From a virus, in IMG/VR virus record IMGVR_UViG_3300037189_021472, positions 1 through 24,689 of that record: a stretch of 24,689 nucleotides of DNA; one strand, written 5' to 3'. Positions within the stretch are counted from its first letter, which is position 1, and every line of letters starts with the position of its first letter. A program made the translations under genes and the position numbers. The notes beneath the pieces were generated by a model. The model was not told where the DNA came from, searched no databases, and saw only the letters and a program-made list of their open reading frames with translations. This document shows positions 1-5,561 of the stretch, in pieces.

Positions 1-31
1 CAGTACCTAAATTAATTGTTTGCTTAGCCAT
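1..31 (-). CDS. Partial tail-region protein, N-terminus only
   Basis: The ATG is the complement of 29-31 and is followed by ten open codons, MAKQTINLGT, before the window ends. The upstream GAGAAAAAT is a weak ribosome binding site. From memory, this start resembles the N-terminus of phage tail-fibre or tail-tip associated proteins that begin with M-x-K-Q-T-I-N-L-G. That is a weak basis, and the product cannot be assigned from ten residues. It lies downstream of the gpM-like minor tail gene, where lambda-type phages place further tail-tip genes. Confidence 0.5.
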   Translation of the reverse strand, partial: MAKQTINLGT

Positions 32-43
32 ATTTTTCTCACT

Positions 44-65
44 AAAAAGCCCCAGCTAGTGGGGC
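44..65 (-). terminator. Intrinsic terminator after the gpM-like gene
   Basis: The stem GCCCC (49-53) pairs with GGGGC (61-65) around a 7-base loop. On the minus strand the stem is followed by five U (44-48). It lies between the gpM-like gene and the next tail gene. Confidence 0.75.
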
Positions 66-81
66 GTGAAGTTAATTAGAT

Positions 82-426
82 TTAAGGGTAAAACACTTGG
101 GTAAAGGTTGTGGAGATTTGCCAAACATCACCACCAATATTCGTTAATTTGTAATTCACATCAGATTTAACTCGAACCTCTCCATCCAAAGGAGCATTCC
201 AAAGAAATGAGTCTGCCCCTTTGTGTTTGTCTAAGAAATCTTTAATTTGTTTAATCTCAGATGAGTAAGCAGTTCGACTATAAGCCCATTGCCCTTTTCG
301 ATTATTAATTCCAACACTTACATGTTGCTCATATCCATCACCAAATATAGATGAAAGTATGTTGAAGTCTTGAGTCGCTGAATTACCATCAACACTATTT
401 TCCCATATAAATTTTTCATTGCTCAT
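82..426 (-). CDS. Phage minor tail protein, lambda gpM-like
   Basis: This 114-residue protein has the pattern of the lambda gpM minor tail family: a central FGDGYEQHVSVGINN segment at about residues 28-42, a W-x-Y strand at about 47-49, and a C-terminus rich in aromatic and beta residues (VWQISTTFTQVF). Family members are about 110 residues and act at the tail tip, joining the tape-measure/tube complex to the baseplate-like tip. In lambda-type genomes gpM follows the tape measure gene H, and the same order holds here once the inserted accessory genes (498-6098) are skipped. ATG start; the upstream TTGGACGAAATTT gives only a weak Shine-Dalgarno. Terminators flank it on both sides. Confidence 0.85.
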   Translation of the reverse strand: MSNEKFIWENSVDGNSATQDFNILSSIFGDGYEQHVSVGINNRKGQWAYSRTAYSSEIKQIKDFLDKHKGADSFLWNAPLDGEVRVKSDVNYKLTNIGGDVWQISTTFTQVFYP

Positions 427-440
427 AAATTTCGTCCAAT

Positions 441-465
441 AAAAAACCCACTCACCTGAGTGGGT
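441..465 (-). terminator. Intrinsic terminator before the gpM-like gene
   Basis: A 9-bp stem ACCCACTCA (446-454) / TGAGTGGGT (457-465) has a very tight loop. It is followed on the minus strand by a U-run (441-445). It ends transcripts from the TonB-like accessory gene at 498-1142, and T's after the other arm make it partly bidirectional. Confidence 0.8.
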
Positions 466-497
466 TTTAAGTTTAATGCTGAATAAGTATTTAAATA

Positions 498-1142
498 TTA
501 ATCACTTGATGATCTTAAAATAAAGCTAAAATCTGCAGTTGTTTTGATAAGTTGAGGCTTGCCATTTATAATTAAAGGCTTAAAACTTGCCTGCTTGATG
601 AACTCACTTAAAATATATTTATCTAGAGCAGGTATTCCAGTCCCTCGAAAAACATTGACTTTGGTTAATTTACCTTTTTCATTAGCCTCTACACTCAATC
701 TTATCGTTCTATCACTTCCTTTTAAATCAGCATTAGTATAAGTAAATTCAGGATATACAGCATATTCAGGAATTCTGGAAACTGAAAATTCAAAAGGTAG
801 TTTTAAGCGCGATGGGTGATTTGTTTTTATATCCCATTCATTCCAAACTTTGAGTTTTGATCTTTTCACAGCCCTTAATACTAAACTGTCTAATTCATCC
901 ACTCCGCTACTTTTGCTTACTTCAGCTTTTTGAACCCTACCATTCTCATCGGTCTCTAAATAGATTAATAAATTTCTGTCGTAACCTTCTAATATTTCAT
1001 TATCAATTCTAATTTTTGGCGGTATTATCCATTTCATTAACATTCCAGTTTCTTTACTTCTCTGCACTTCTTGAACCTGAGCATTTGATTCGATACAAAA
1101 AATTGAAACCAATAAACCGAAAATTAAAATTAAGCTTTTCAT
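498..1142 (-). CDS. Exported protein with two TonB C-terminal domains
   Basis: This 214-residue protein starts with a Sec-type signal peptide (MKS, hydrophobic core about 4-17, likely cleavage after SNA near 21). Two repeats follow, at about residues 40-120 and 131-210. Each has the TonB C-terminal signature: a strand ending in xxGxV/L, a K-A/V-x-V strand, S/T-G beside a turn, L-D-x-x-(V/I)-L in a helix, then a hydrophobic F-x-F strand. True TonB has an uncleaved N-terminal membrane anchor and a Pro-rich linker; neither is seen here, so the protein should be free in the periplasm and cannot transmit proton-motive force itself. It has terminators on both sides and lies between tail genes, as accessory (moron) genes do. 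A decoy or blocker of TonB-dependent receptors is a plausible inferred role. The domain call is fairly strong and the role is a guess. Confidence 0.75.
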   Translation of the reverse strand: MKSLILIFGLLVSIFCIESNAQVQEVQRSKETGMLMKWIIPPKIRIDNEILEGYDRNLLIYLETDENGRVQKAEVSKSSGVDELDSLVLRAVKRSKLKVWNEWDIKTNHPSRLKLPFEFSVSRIPEYAVYPEFTYTNADLKGSDRTIRLSVEANEKGKLTKVNVFRGTGIPALDKYILSEFIKQASFKPLIINGKPQLIKTTADFSFILRSSSD

Positions 1143-1187
1143 GATATATCTCTAGTATATTTAGTCCAAGATACTAATTTTAAGGCC

Positions 1188-1213
1188 AAAAAGAAACCTC
1201 CCGAGGGAGGTTT
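1188..1213 (-). terminator. Intrinsic terminator after the Ntn-hydrolase-like gene
   Basis: An 8-bp stem AAACCTCC (1194-1201) / GGAGGTTT (1206-1213) with loop CGAG is followed on the minus strand by UCUUUUU (1188-1193). It overlaps the stop codon of the upstream gene. A near-identical stem occurs at 10702-10719. Confidence 0.8.
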
Positions 1214-1806
1214 TAACAGTCGATCTTACCCATAGCCATTCCATTCGAATTGATAATTGAAAAATCAAAATCACAAGAAACAGTAATATCTAATGAAGAT
1301 ACATGTTTAAAAAGTTTCTTTAAGATATCAATTACATTATGAATGTTTGGGTTTGGATTTTTAATTTCACTCTTAAGCTGTTCTTCAAATAGACTGGTAT
1401 CAATCTTGCCTATCATTATTGATACTCCGTCTTCTTCTAAAGCTCTCATCTCATAATTTTTAGCAGATAAAGTGACTGCCCTAAATCCACTAGAAGTGCC
1501 ATATATCAATGCAAAATTAGAAGTATTAATCCACTGCTGATGGATTGAACTATTTTGAATAACTAATCTTAAGTAATCTGCAATTTCATCAGCACTATTG
1601 ATTGTATTTTTTGCTGCAAAATCTTTAACATTTTCTAATAAAGGCGCGTAGCCACTTCCAGCTATATAACCGCCATTCCAAGTGTAGATTTTATCTACTT
1701 CGTCCGATATAACATGACTTACTTCGCTTCCACTCTTCCAAACAGCCCTCTTATCAGCTGCTAGTATTACCCCGTCTTTATAATTTATTAGAACAAGCAT
1801 GGTCAT
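1213..1806 (-). CDS. Proteasome/HslV-type Ntn-hydrolase-like protein
   Basis: After the initiator Met this 197-residue protein begins T-M-L-V-L-I-N-Y-K-D-G-V-I-L-A-A-D-K-R. This matches the start of proteasome beta subunits and HslV: Thr1 nucleophile, K-D-G turn, and Asp17 in A-A-D-x-R at the correct distance. A Lys comes later (K38 when Thr is 1) before I-Y, in the place of catalytic Lys33, with five extra residues between. GYIAGSG resembles the following V-I-A-G strand of HslV. The start matters: ATG at 1806 has GAGAG (1816-1820) nine bases upstream and exposes Thr after Met removal, whereas the next ATG two codons later would lose the Thr. No ATPase partner such as HslU is nearby. It lies among accessory genes and its 5' end faces the plus-strand gene at 1909. 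The substrate is unknown; a self-assembled peptidase or amidohydrolase is possible. Fold call fairly strong, activity inferred. Confidence 0.7.
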   Translation of the reverse strand: MTMLVLINYKDGVILAADKRAVWKSGSEVSHVISDEVDKIYTWNGGYIAGSGYAPLLENVKDFAAKNTINSADEIADYLRLVIQNSSIHQQWINTSNFALIYGTSSGFRAVTLSAKNYEMRALEEDGVSIMIGKIDTSLFEEQLKSEIKNPNPNIHNVIDILKKLFKHVSSLDITVSCDFDFSIINSNGMAMGKIDC

Positions 1807-1908
1807 TTTAAAAATCTCTCAAAAATTCTTATTTATTAAAAATAATACCTCACAATAGCCCCACTATGAGCTATTATCACAATAAATTATTATTTATTTT
1901 GAAATAAG
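1807..1908. promoter_or_regulatory. Divergent intergenic region with an inverted repeat
   Basis: This roughly 100-bp, very A/T-rich gap separates two genes reading away from each other. It holds an inverted repeat, AATAGC (1854-1859) and GCTATT (1870-1875), with a 10-base spacer, placed as an operator or promoter-proximal hairpin could be. Several A/T-rich hexamers could act as -10 boxes on either strand, but none has a convincing -35 partner. A shared control region is inferred from the layout. Confidence 0.4.
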
Positions 1909-2634
1909 ATGAACACCTTACAAGATATGCATGATAAGAAAGGCTCACCAAATCTTTCACATTGGCGCACAGTAAAAATCTTCACAATTGCAGAAGCAAG
2001 CCTACTAACTGCAGGCTTTGATCCGCTTGAATACAGTAAGTGCTCAGATTATCAATTAAGCGATGATTTAAGAAATAATAAACCTCTTCATTGGCAACAT
2101 GTATTGATGTTGATTAGATCTATTACTGAAGCAATTTGCACCCATGAAATTAAATCCCCTTATATCAATGTTGAGCGAAATGATATAAATAGCACTTGGG
2201 ATGAGGTTATTGAACAGGCAAAAATAAGCATTGATGATGCAAAAGATGTTATATACACAACTACAAAAATTCACAGGGATGAATTATATAAATGGCTTAA
2301 CAAAAATGGCTTTCTAAGACTACCGTCACCCCAAGTAATTACGATTGAGCACCTTGATGAAAAACCATTAGAAATCAGTAATGTTTTGCTATTACCCCAA
2401 CTTAATTACAGTACACCAGCTATTAATGCAGCCATAGCAGTTATTAAAGAATTTTGGGAAGATTATAATCCAAATGGCGATCAACCCCCACCAAAACAAG
2501 ACTATGTCAAGCAATGGTTATCTGACAATCATCCAGAGATCGAATCAAATGTATTACGGGAGGCTATTGATAAAATATGTCGTCATCCTGAAGCAAAAAA
2601 TGGCGGAAATAGCAAAATCAAACTAAAGCCATAA
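1909..2634 (+). CDS. Phage accessory protein of unknown function
   Basis: This 241-residue soluble protein has no signal peptide or membrane segment. I do not recognise a named domain. The N-terminal part (about 15-120) carries HWRTVKIFTIAEASLLTAGFD, helical and typical of uncharacterised Acinetobacter/Moraxellaceae prophage proteins. The C-terminal part (about 170-235) is helical and charged, with an EFWEDYNPN stretch and a run like a small DNA- or protein-binding helical domain (PKQDYVKQWLSDNHPEI). It is on the plus strand against the late operon, faces the Ntn-like gene across a divergent gap, and ends with its own terminator (2744-2775). It therefore looks like an independently expressed lysogeny or accessory gene. 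There is no good Shine-Dalgarno before the ATG (TTTTGAAATAAG), so initiation may be weak or leaderless-like. Confidence 0.7.
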   Translation: MNTLQDMHDKKGSPNLSHWRTVKIFTIAEASLLTAGFDPLEYSKCSDYQLSDDLRNNKPLHWQHVLMLIRSITEAICTHEIKSPYINVERNDINSTWDEVIEQAKISIDDAKDVIYTTTKIHRDELYKWLNKNGFLRLPSPQVITIEHLDEKPLEISNVLLLPQLNYSTPAINAAIAVIKEFWEDYNPNGDQPPPKQDYVKQWLSDNHPEIESNVLREAIDKICRHPEAKNGGNSKIKLKP

Positions 2635-2705
2635 CCCCATAAAAATCATATATTACAATATATTAATATGGGGTTATGGTAAATATTTTAAGATACCATT
2701 ACCCC
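2629..2705. repeat. Three-arm repeat able to form alternative hairpins
   Basis: Arm A, CCATAACCCCAT (2629-2640), overlaps the stop codon of the preceding gene. Arm B at 2668-2679 is its perfect 12-base inverse complement. The bases GGGGTTATGGTA (2670-2681) of arm B can also pair with arm C, TACCATTACCCC (2694-2705), with one mismatch in 12. A/B and B/C pairings exclude each other. A fourth partial copy, GACCCCATTAC, lies near 2719-2730. No U-run follows either hairpin, so they are not simple terminators. Alternatives are an operator cluster or iteron-like binding sites. Confidence 0.6.
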
Positions 2706-2743
2706 TTTGAGTATTCCTGACCCCATTACTACTTTGTTTTACT

Positions 2744-2775
2744 AGCCTCATCAACACAACTCGATGAGGCTTTTT
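2744..2775 (+). terminator. Intrinsic terminator of the 1909-2634 gene
   Basis: A 9-bp perfect stem AGCCTCATC (2744-2752) / GATGAGGCT (2763-2771) with a 10-base loop is followed by TTTTT on the plus strand. No U-run exists for minus-strand transcripts, so it is one-way. Confidence 0.85.
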
Positions 2776-2784
2776 CATGAAACA

Positions 2785-3063
2785 TCACTTTTCTGAATTC
2801 TGTTTCTTTCTCGTATTAATTAATTCTACTAGAAAGCTGGATGTGGAATTAACCTCCATCCCCGGTACCAACCTTTCTAATACATTGAGAAAAATATCTA
2901 ACTCATTTGTTGTATCAGAAGATTGGTTAAAGCTTTTTTCTAATCTATCGACCATCTCCGCACTTTGTGACCGATTGTTTGATTCAGCAGACTTTTCAAT
3001 TTTCTCTTTAAGTTCTGGCGGAACACGAAGTCGAACTATTGTGTGATCACTTTGGTTGCTCAT
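2785..3063 (-). CDS. Mnt-like ribbon-helix-helix repressor
   Basis: This 92-residue protein has an Arc/Mnt-type ribbon-helix-helix domain at about residues 5-48. The strand is T-I-V-R-L-R-V-P, followed by P-E-L-K-E-K-I, then an S-x-N-x-R-S turn and A-E-M-V-D-R-L helix. The C-terminal half is a further helical segment, as P22 Mnt has for tetramer formation. The ATG at 3063 is preceded by GAGGG. A longer frame to 3081 would need a TTG start inside operator O1 and is rejected. It diverges from the smaller ribbon-helix-helix gene at 3175, and three palindromes lie between them, so it probably represses one or both promoters as Mnt does in P22 immI. Family call strong; operator assignment inferred. 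Confidence 0.85.
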   Translation of the reverse strand: MSNQSDHTIVRLRVPPELKEKIEKSAESNNRSQSAEMVDRLEKSFNQSSDTTNELDIFLNVLERLVPGMEVNSTSSFLVELINTRKKQNSEK

Positions 3064-3074
3064 TAAACCCTCAT

Positions 3075-3089
3075 GCCACAAAAAGTGGC
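3075..3089. promoter_or_regulatory. Operator O1, palindrome GCCAC-AAAAA-GTGGC
   Basis: This 15-bp palindrome with 5-bp perfect arms shares its outer arms with O2 and O3. It lies just upstream of the Mnt-like gene, at the expected transcription start of the candidate minus promoter (3095-3123). Confidence 0.7.
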
Positions 3090-3094
3090 AAATA

Positions 3095-3123
3095 TTTATC
3101 TTTACCTATTTACAATACCACAA
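3095..3123 (-). promoter_or_regulatory. Candidate promoter of the Mnt-like gene
   Basis: On the minus strand, -35 TTGTGG (3118-3123), a 17-base spacer and -10 GATAAA (3095-3100). O2 covers the -35 box and O1 covers the expected start point, consistent with autoregulation. The hexamer match is moderate. Confidence 0.45.
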
Positions 3124-3137
3124 AGTGTGGCTATAGT
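3109..3137 (+). promoter_or_regulatory. Promoter of the Arc-like/antirepressor operon
   Basis: -35 TTTACA (3109-3114), an exact 17-base spacer and -10 TATAGT (3132-3137), each 5 of 6 to the sigma-70 consensus. Operator O2 fills most of the spacer, and O3 begins a few bases after the expected start point. In P22 the Arc operator likewise lies between the -35 and -10 boxes. Confidence 0.75.
3117..3131. promoter_or_regulatory. Operator O2, CCACA-AAG-TGTGG core
   Basis: The palindrome has 5-bp perfect arms (3118-3130) and shares ten consecutive bases with O3. It sits in the spacer of the plus promoter and on the -35 box of the minus promoter, so one bound repressor could block both. Confidence 0.75.
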
Positions 3138-3145
3138 TATCAAAA

Positions 3146-3160
3146 GCCACAAAGTGTGGC
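3146..3160. promoter_or_regulatory. Operator O3, GCCACA-AAG-TGTGGC
   Basis: A 15-bp palindrome with 6-bp perfect arms, the best of the three. Its centre is 29 bp from O2, and O2 is 42 bp from O1. It lies in the 5' leader of the Arc-like gene, directly upstream of the AAGGAG ribosome binding site. Confidence 0.75.
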
Positions 3161-3174
3161 ATCAAGGAGATGTA

Positions 3175-3327
3175 ATGAAAACCACTGAATTTATGTATGT
3201 GAAAGTCCGTTTAAACACTGAACTTCACAAGAAACTTAAAACCAAAGGGCAACAAGAGGAACGCTCAATGAACTACCTAATCAACAAAGCAGTTGAAGCA
3301 TTTTTAAACCAAGGAGTAAACGCATGA
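3175..3327 (+). CDS. Arc-like ribbon-helix-helix repressor
   Basis: This 50-residue protein (P22 Arc is 53) has strand F-M-Y-V-K-V-R-L, then T-E-L-H-K-K-L, a turn with E-R-S-M-N, and helix Y-L-I-N-K-A-V-E-A-F, which is the Arc/MetJ fold order. The start at 3175 has AAGGAG five bases upstream. The longer frame from 3073 would translate the operators and promoter and is rejected. Its stop overlaps the antirepressor start as ATGA (3324-3327), so the two are coupled, as arc and ant are co-transcribed in P22. It most likely binds the GCCACA/TGTGGC operators and limits antirepressor synthesis. Which of the two ribbon-helix-helix proteins binds which operator cannot be told from sequence. Confidence 0.85.
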   Translation: MKTTEFMYVKVRLNTELHKKLKTKGQQEERSMNYLINKAVEAFLNQGVNA

Positions 3328-4082
3328 ACTCATTAACAACACCTTTTCAACTATCTATCGATGGGATTGGAATTCGCACAGATACATTTGGTCGTTTTTG
3401 CTTAAATGACTTACACAAGGCTAGTGGTTCACAAGAAAAGAACAAACCTAAATTTTTTCTTGAAAATAAACAAACACAGGAACTTGTTCAAGAATTAACC
3501 GAGGGAGGAATTCCTTCCTCGCCTAAAATTCAACCAGTTAGTGTTATTCGTGGTGGACTAAGTCAAGGAACCTATGTTGTAAAAGAGCTTGTTTACTCAT
3601 ATGCCATGTGGATTAGTGCAGCATTCAATCTTAAGGTTATTCGAACTTTTGATGCTTATATCAATAATCAAATTCAGCCAGTGTTTGATATCACAAATCC
3701 AGTTCATTTGTTACAAGCCATAGAAATCCAATCAAAGAAAAATCTTGAGCTTCAGACCAAGGTTGAAGAATTAACCCCAACTGTTAAAGCATTTGATCGA
3801 ATTGCTACAGCTGATGGAAGTATTTGTATAACTGATGCTGCCAAAGCTTTACAAATGCGACCAAAAGATTTGATTTCAAAGCTTCAAGCTGAAAAATGGA
3901 TCTATAAACGTACTGGTTCAGCTCACTGGCTTGGCTATCAAGATAAAGTTCAGTCAGGGTATCTTGAGCATAAGGTTACAGAAGTGACACGCACTGATGG
4001 CACATCAAAAATCACTGAGCAGGTTCGAATAACTCCAAAGGGATTGACCAAACTCGCAACGTTAATTGGCAATCAACCATGA
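3324..4082 (+). CDS. Phage antirepressor, KilA-N plus KilAC (ANT) domains
   Basis: This 252-residue protein has an N-terminal KilA-N domain (about 8-112) with F-x-L-N-D-L-H-K-A-S, K-P-K-F-F-L, and the late motif G-T-Y-V-V-K-E-L-V-Y-S-Y-A-M-W-I-S. A short helical linker follows (about 130-150, KKNLELQTKVEEL). The C-terminal KilAC/ANT domain (about 155-247) has I-T-D-A-A-K-A-L, the W-I-Y-K-R turn and R-I-T-P-K-G-L. Such proteins bind and inactivate a CI-type phage repressor to trigger induction. The start has AAGGAG seven bases upstream and overlaps the Arc-like stop. Its own stop overlaps the next gene's ATG. With the two ribbon-helix-helix genes it forms a P22 immI-like unit. The target repressor is outside the window. 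Confidence 0.9.
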   Translation: MNSLTTPFQLSIDGIGIRTDTFGRFCLNDLHKASGSQEKNKPKFFLENKQTQELVQELTEGGIPSSPKIQPVSVIRGGLSQGTYVVKELVYSYAMWISAAFNLKVIRTFDAYINNQIQPVFDITNPVHLLQAIEIQSKKNLELQTKVEELTPTVKAFDRIATADGSICITDAAKALQMRPKDLISKLQAEKWIYKRTGSAHWLGYQDKVQSGYLEHKVTEVTRTDGTSKITEQVRITPKGLTKLATLIGNQP

Positions 4083-4441
4083 ATATTTCAGACAACAAAA
4101 AAGCCCAGAATCTTGGCGGATTGGGCTTAATTGAAAAGTCACTAGGACTAACAACTATGCACACTATACCATCACCCGAACCAGAACCACAAGACCCAAG
4201 CCCTAAACTGTTCAGGAAAGACAATATGCAAGCTGATCTTCAAGCAACAGCAAGTAAATTTGATGAAATGGCGAACCTATTTTCTGTGATCAAAACATTA
4301 CTGGATCAAAAGTCACCTCATGCCACATCTCAAGTAAAACAATTAGCTGAGACTGGTATGTATGTCTGCGAAGATTGGTCTGATCAAATAATGAAGATTG
4401 AACAGAAGATAACAACGGATTCAAATGTTTATTTTCATTGA
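4079..4441 (+). CDS. Unknown protein coupled to the antirepressor
   Basis: 120 residues from the ATG at 4079, which overlaps the antirepressor stop (ATGA). No domain is recognised. The first 48 residues are low in order and Pro-rich (IPSPEPEPQDPSP); the rest, from MQADLQATASKFDEMANLF, is helical. An internal ATG at 4226 has AGGAAAG five bases upstream and would give only the helical 72 residues, so it is a serious alternative start. The early codons form a terminator-like hairpin (4097-4128) for the opposite strand, which supports the downstream start. It is the last gene of the immI-like operon, before a strong bidirectional terminator. Confidence 0.6.
   Translation: MNISDNKKAQNLGGLGLIEKSLGLTTMHTIPSPEPEPQDPSPKLFRKDNMQADLQATASKFDEMANLFSVIKTLLDQKSPHATSQVKQLAETGMYVCEDWSDQIMKIEQKITTDSNVYFH
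4097..4128 (-). terminator. Minus-directed terminator-like hairpin inside a plus-strand ORF
   Basis: AAGCCCA (4101-4107) pairs with TGGGCTT (4122-4128). On the minus strand six U follow (4097-4102). A second inner pairing AATC/GATT is possible. It would stop late transcripts that pass the 4447-4470 terminator before they run antisense through the antirepressor. Confidence 0.5.
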
Positions 4442-4446
4442 ATTAA

Positions 4447-4470
4447 AAAAACCCGCTTAGGCGGGTTTTT
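4447..4470. terminator. Bidirectional terminator between convergent operons
   Basis: Stem ACCCGC (4451-4456) / GCGGGT (4461-4466) with loop TTAG, four A before and four T after, works for both strands. It ends the plus-strand antirepressor operon and the minus-strand metallopeptidase gene. Confidence 0.9.
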
Positions 4471-4488
4471 GTTTGCTGAAGAGAAGGA

Positions 4489-5517
4489 CTACCATAAGCC
4501 ATAGATTATATTGGCTTGAGTTGGATGATCTAAATTTATAAACAAACCTTGATCTTTGGTTACTTCAACTATTAAACCGTTTTCTTTGGCAATCCGGCTT
4601 GCCAATTTTCCTACATCTAAAAAGCTATCTACTGAGGCGGAATCACTCTCTAAGTTCTTAATAATATTTTTATAGATCGTTTTTAGTTCTTTAATGTGTG
4701 AATGGAGCTCATGATTTTTAATCCTTTCACTTATCTTGGATGTCTCTTTGGTATGAATATCACCAAGATAATAAGATGCATATTTTAAAAAAGAATGAAT
4801 TAATATGTATGTGTCATTAAATAAGTCAATATATGCATTTTGATCATTCAATCTTATACAATTCATGTAATTCTTGAATATCGCTCTCTTTCTGCTCTCG
4901 AATGAGTCCATTGTTTTGAATAAGATATCTTCATAGTTAGATTCTTGATCTTCTCCTATTTGATTTGCCTCAGAGCATACAGCAAACTCATCCCAACAAA
5001 TCCTAGAAATAGCATGTTCCATAGCATTTAATTTATCTGGAAAACTGTCTCTTATTGCATATTCTCTAAACTTTTTATAAATCATGGAATTATTTGAAAC
5101 ATGACACATCTCGTGAAATAAAGAATGTGCAAATCGATTAATCACCTTATGTTTAATTTTATCATCGGTTTGCGCTTCAAATTCTTTTAGTAAGTTTTCA
5201 AGCTCAAAGTATGAGCAATTTATAACAATATGATTCTTTGAATAATCACCATCTATACTAGAAATTGTCATTGCAACACCAACCCCTTCATCATTTGATG
5301 GGGCAAGATTTTTGTTGAAACATTTCAATCTTTTTAAATATTCTTCATCGCTTATTGCAATACTAATCCCTTCTAACGCAGAAACGTCTGTTAACTTTGC
5401 AAAGTCACAAACAAGCGTACTGAAAAACGGAGATAGTTGATCAATAATTGATTGATTTTTAAACCCCAATAAAGTCATTGAAAGGTTTTCACTTAAGGTG
5501 CTTTGATTATCTTTCAT
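4489..5517 (-). CDS. HExxH zinc metallopeptidase-like protein
   Basis: 342 residues from the ATG at 5517, which has TTTGAGA about five bases upstream; the longer frame to 5529 needs a TTG. The zincin motif H-E-M-C-H lies at residues 135-139 within SLFHEMCHVSNN. About 38 residues later comes C-W-D-E-F-A-V-C, where E177 could be the third zinc ligand, as in gluzincin-like proteins. The N-terminal 130 residues and helical C-terminus match no family I can name. There is no signal peptide, so it is probably cytoplasmic. It follows the exported-protein gene 5562-6098 by 44 bases with no terminator between, so the two are likely co-transcribed. Accessory gene in the tail region; a host-protein protease or anti-competitor role is inference only. 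Confidence 0.7.
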   Translation of the reverse strand: MKDNQSTLSENLSMTLLGFKNQSIIDQLSPFFSTLVCDFAKLTDVSALEGISIAISDEEYLKRLKCFNKNLAPSNDEGVGVAMTISSIDGDYSKNHIVINCSYFELENLLKEFEAQTDDKIKHKVINRFAHSLFHEMCHVSNNSMIYKKFREYAIRDSFPDKLNAMEHAISRICWDEFAVCSEANQIGEDQESNYEDILFKTMDSFESRKRAIFKNYMNCIRLNDQNAYIDLFNDTYILIHSFLKYASYYLGDIHTKETSKISERIKNHELHSHIKELKTIYKNIIKNLESDSASVDSFLDVGKLASRIAKENGLIVEVTKDQGLFINLDHPTQANIIYGLW

Positions 5518-5561
5518 TTTAATTCTCAAAGTATATTTTAAAGAAGGCTTAACACAGTGTT

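Noticed and set aside
3064-3081. TTG start extending the Mnt-like gene
   Set aside because: It lies within operator O1, while the ATG at 3063 has a good GAGGG site.
3073-3174. Longer N-terminus for the Arc-like gene
   Set aside because: It would translate all three operators and the promoter; the ATG at 3175 has AAGGAG and gives an Arc-sized protein.
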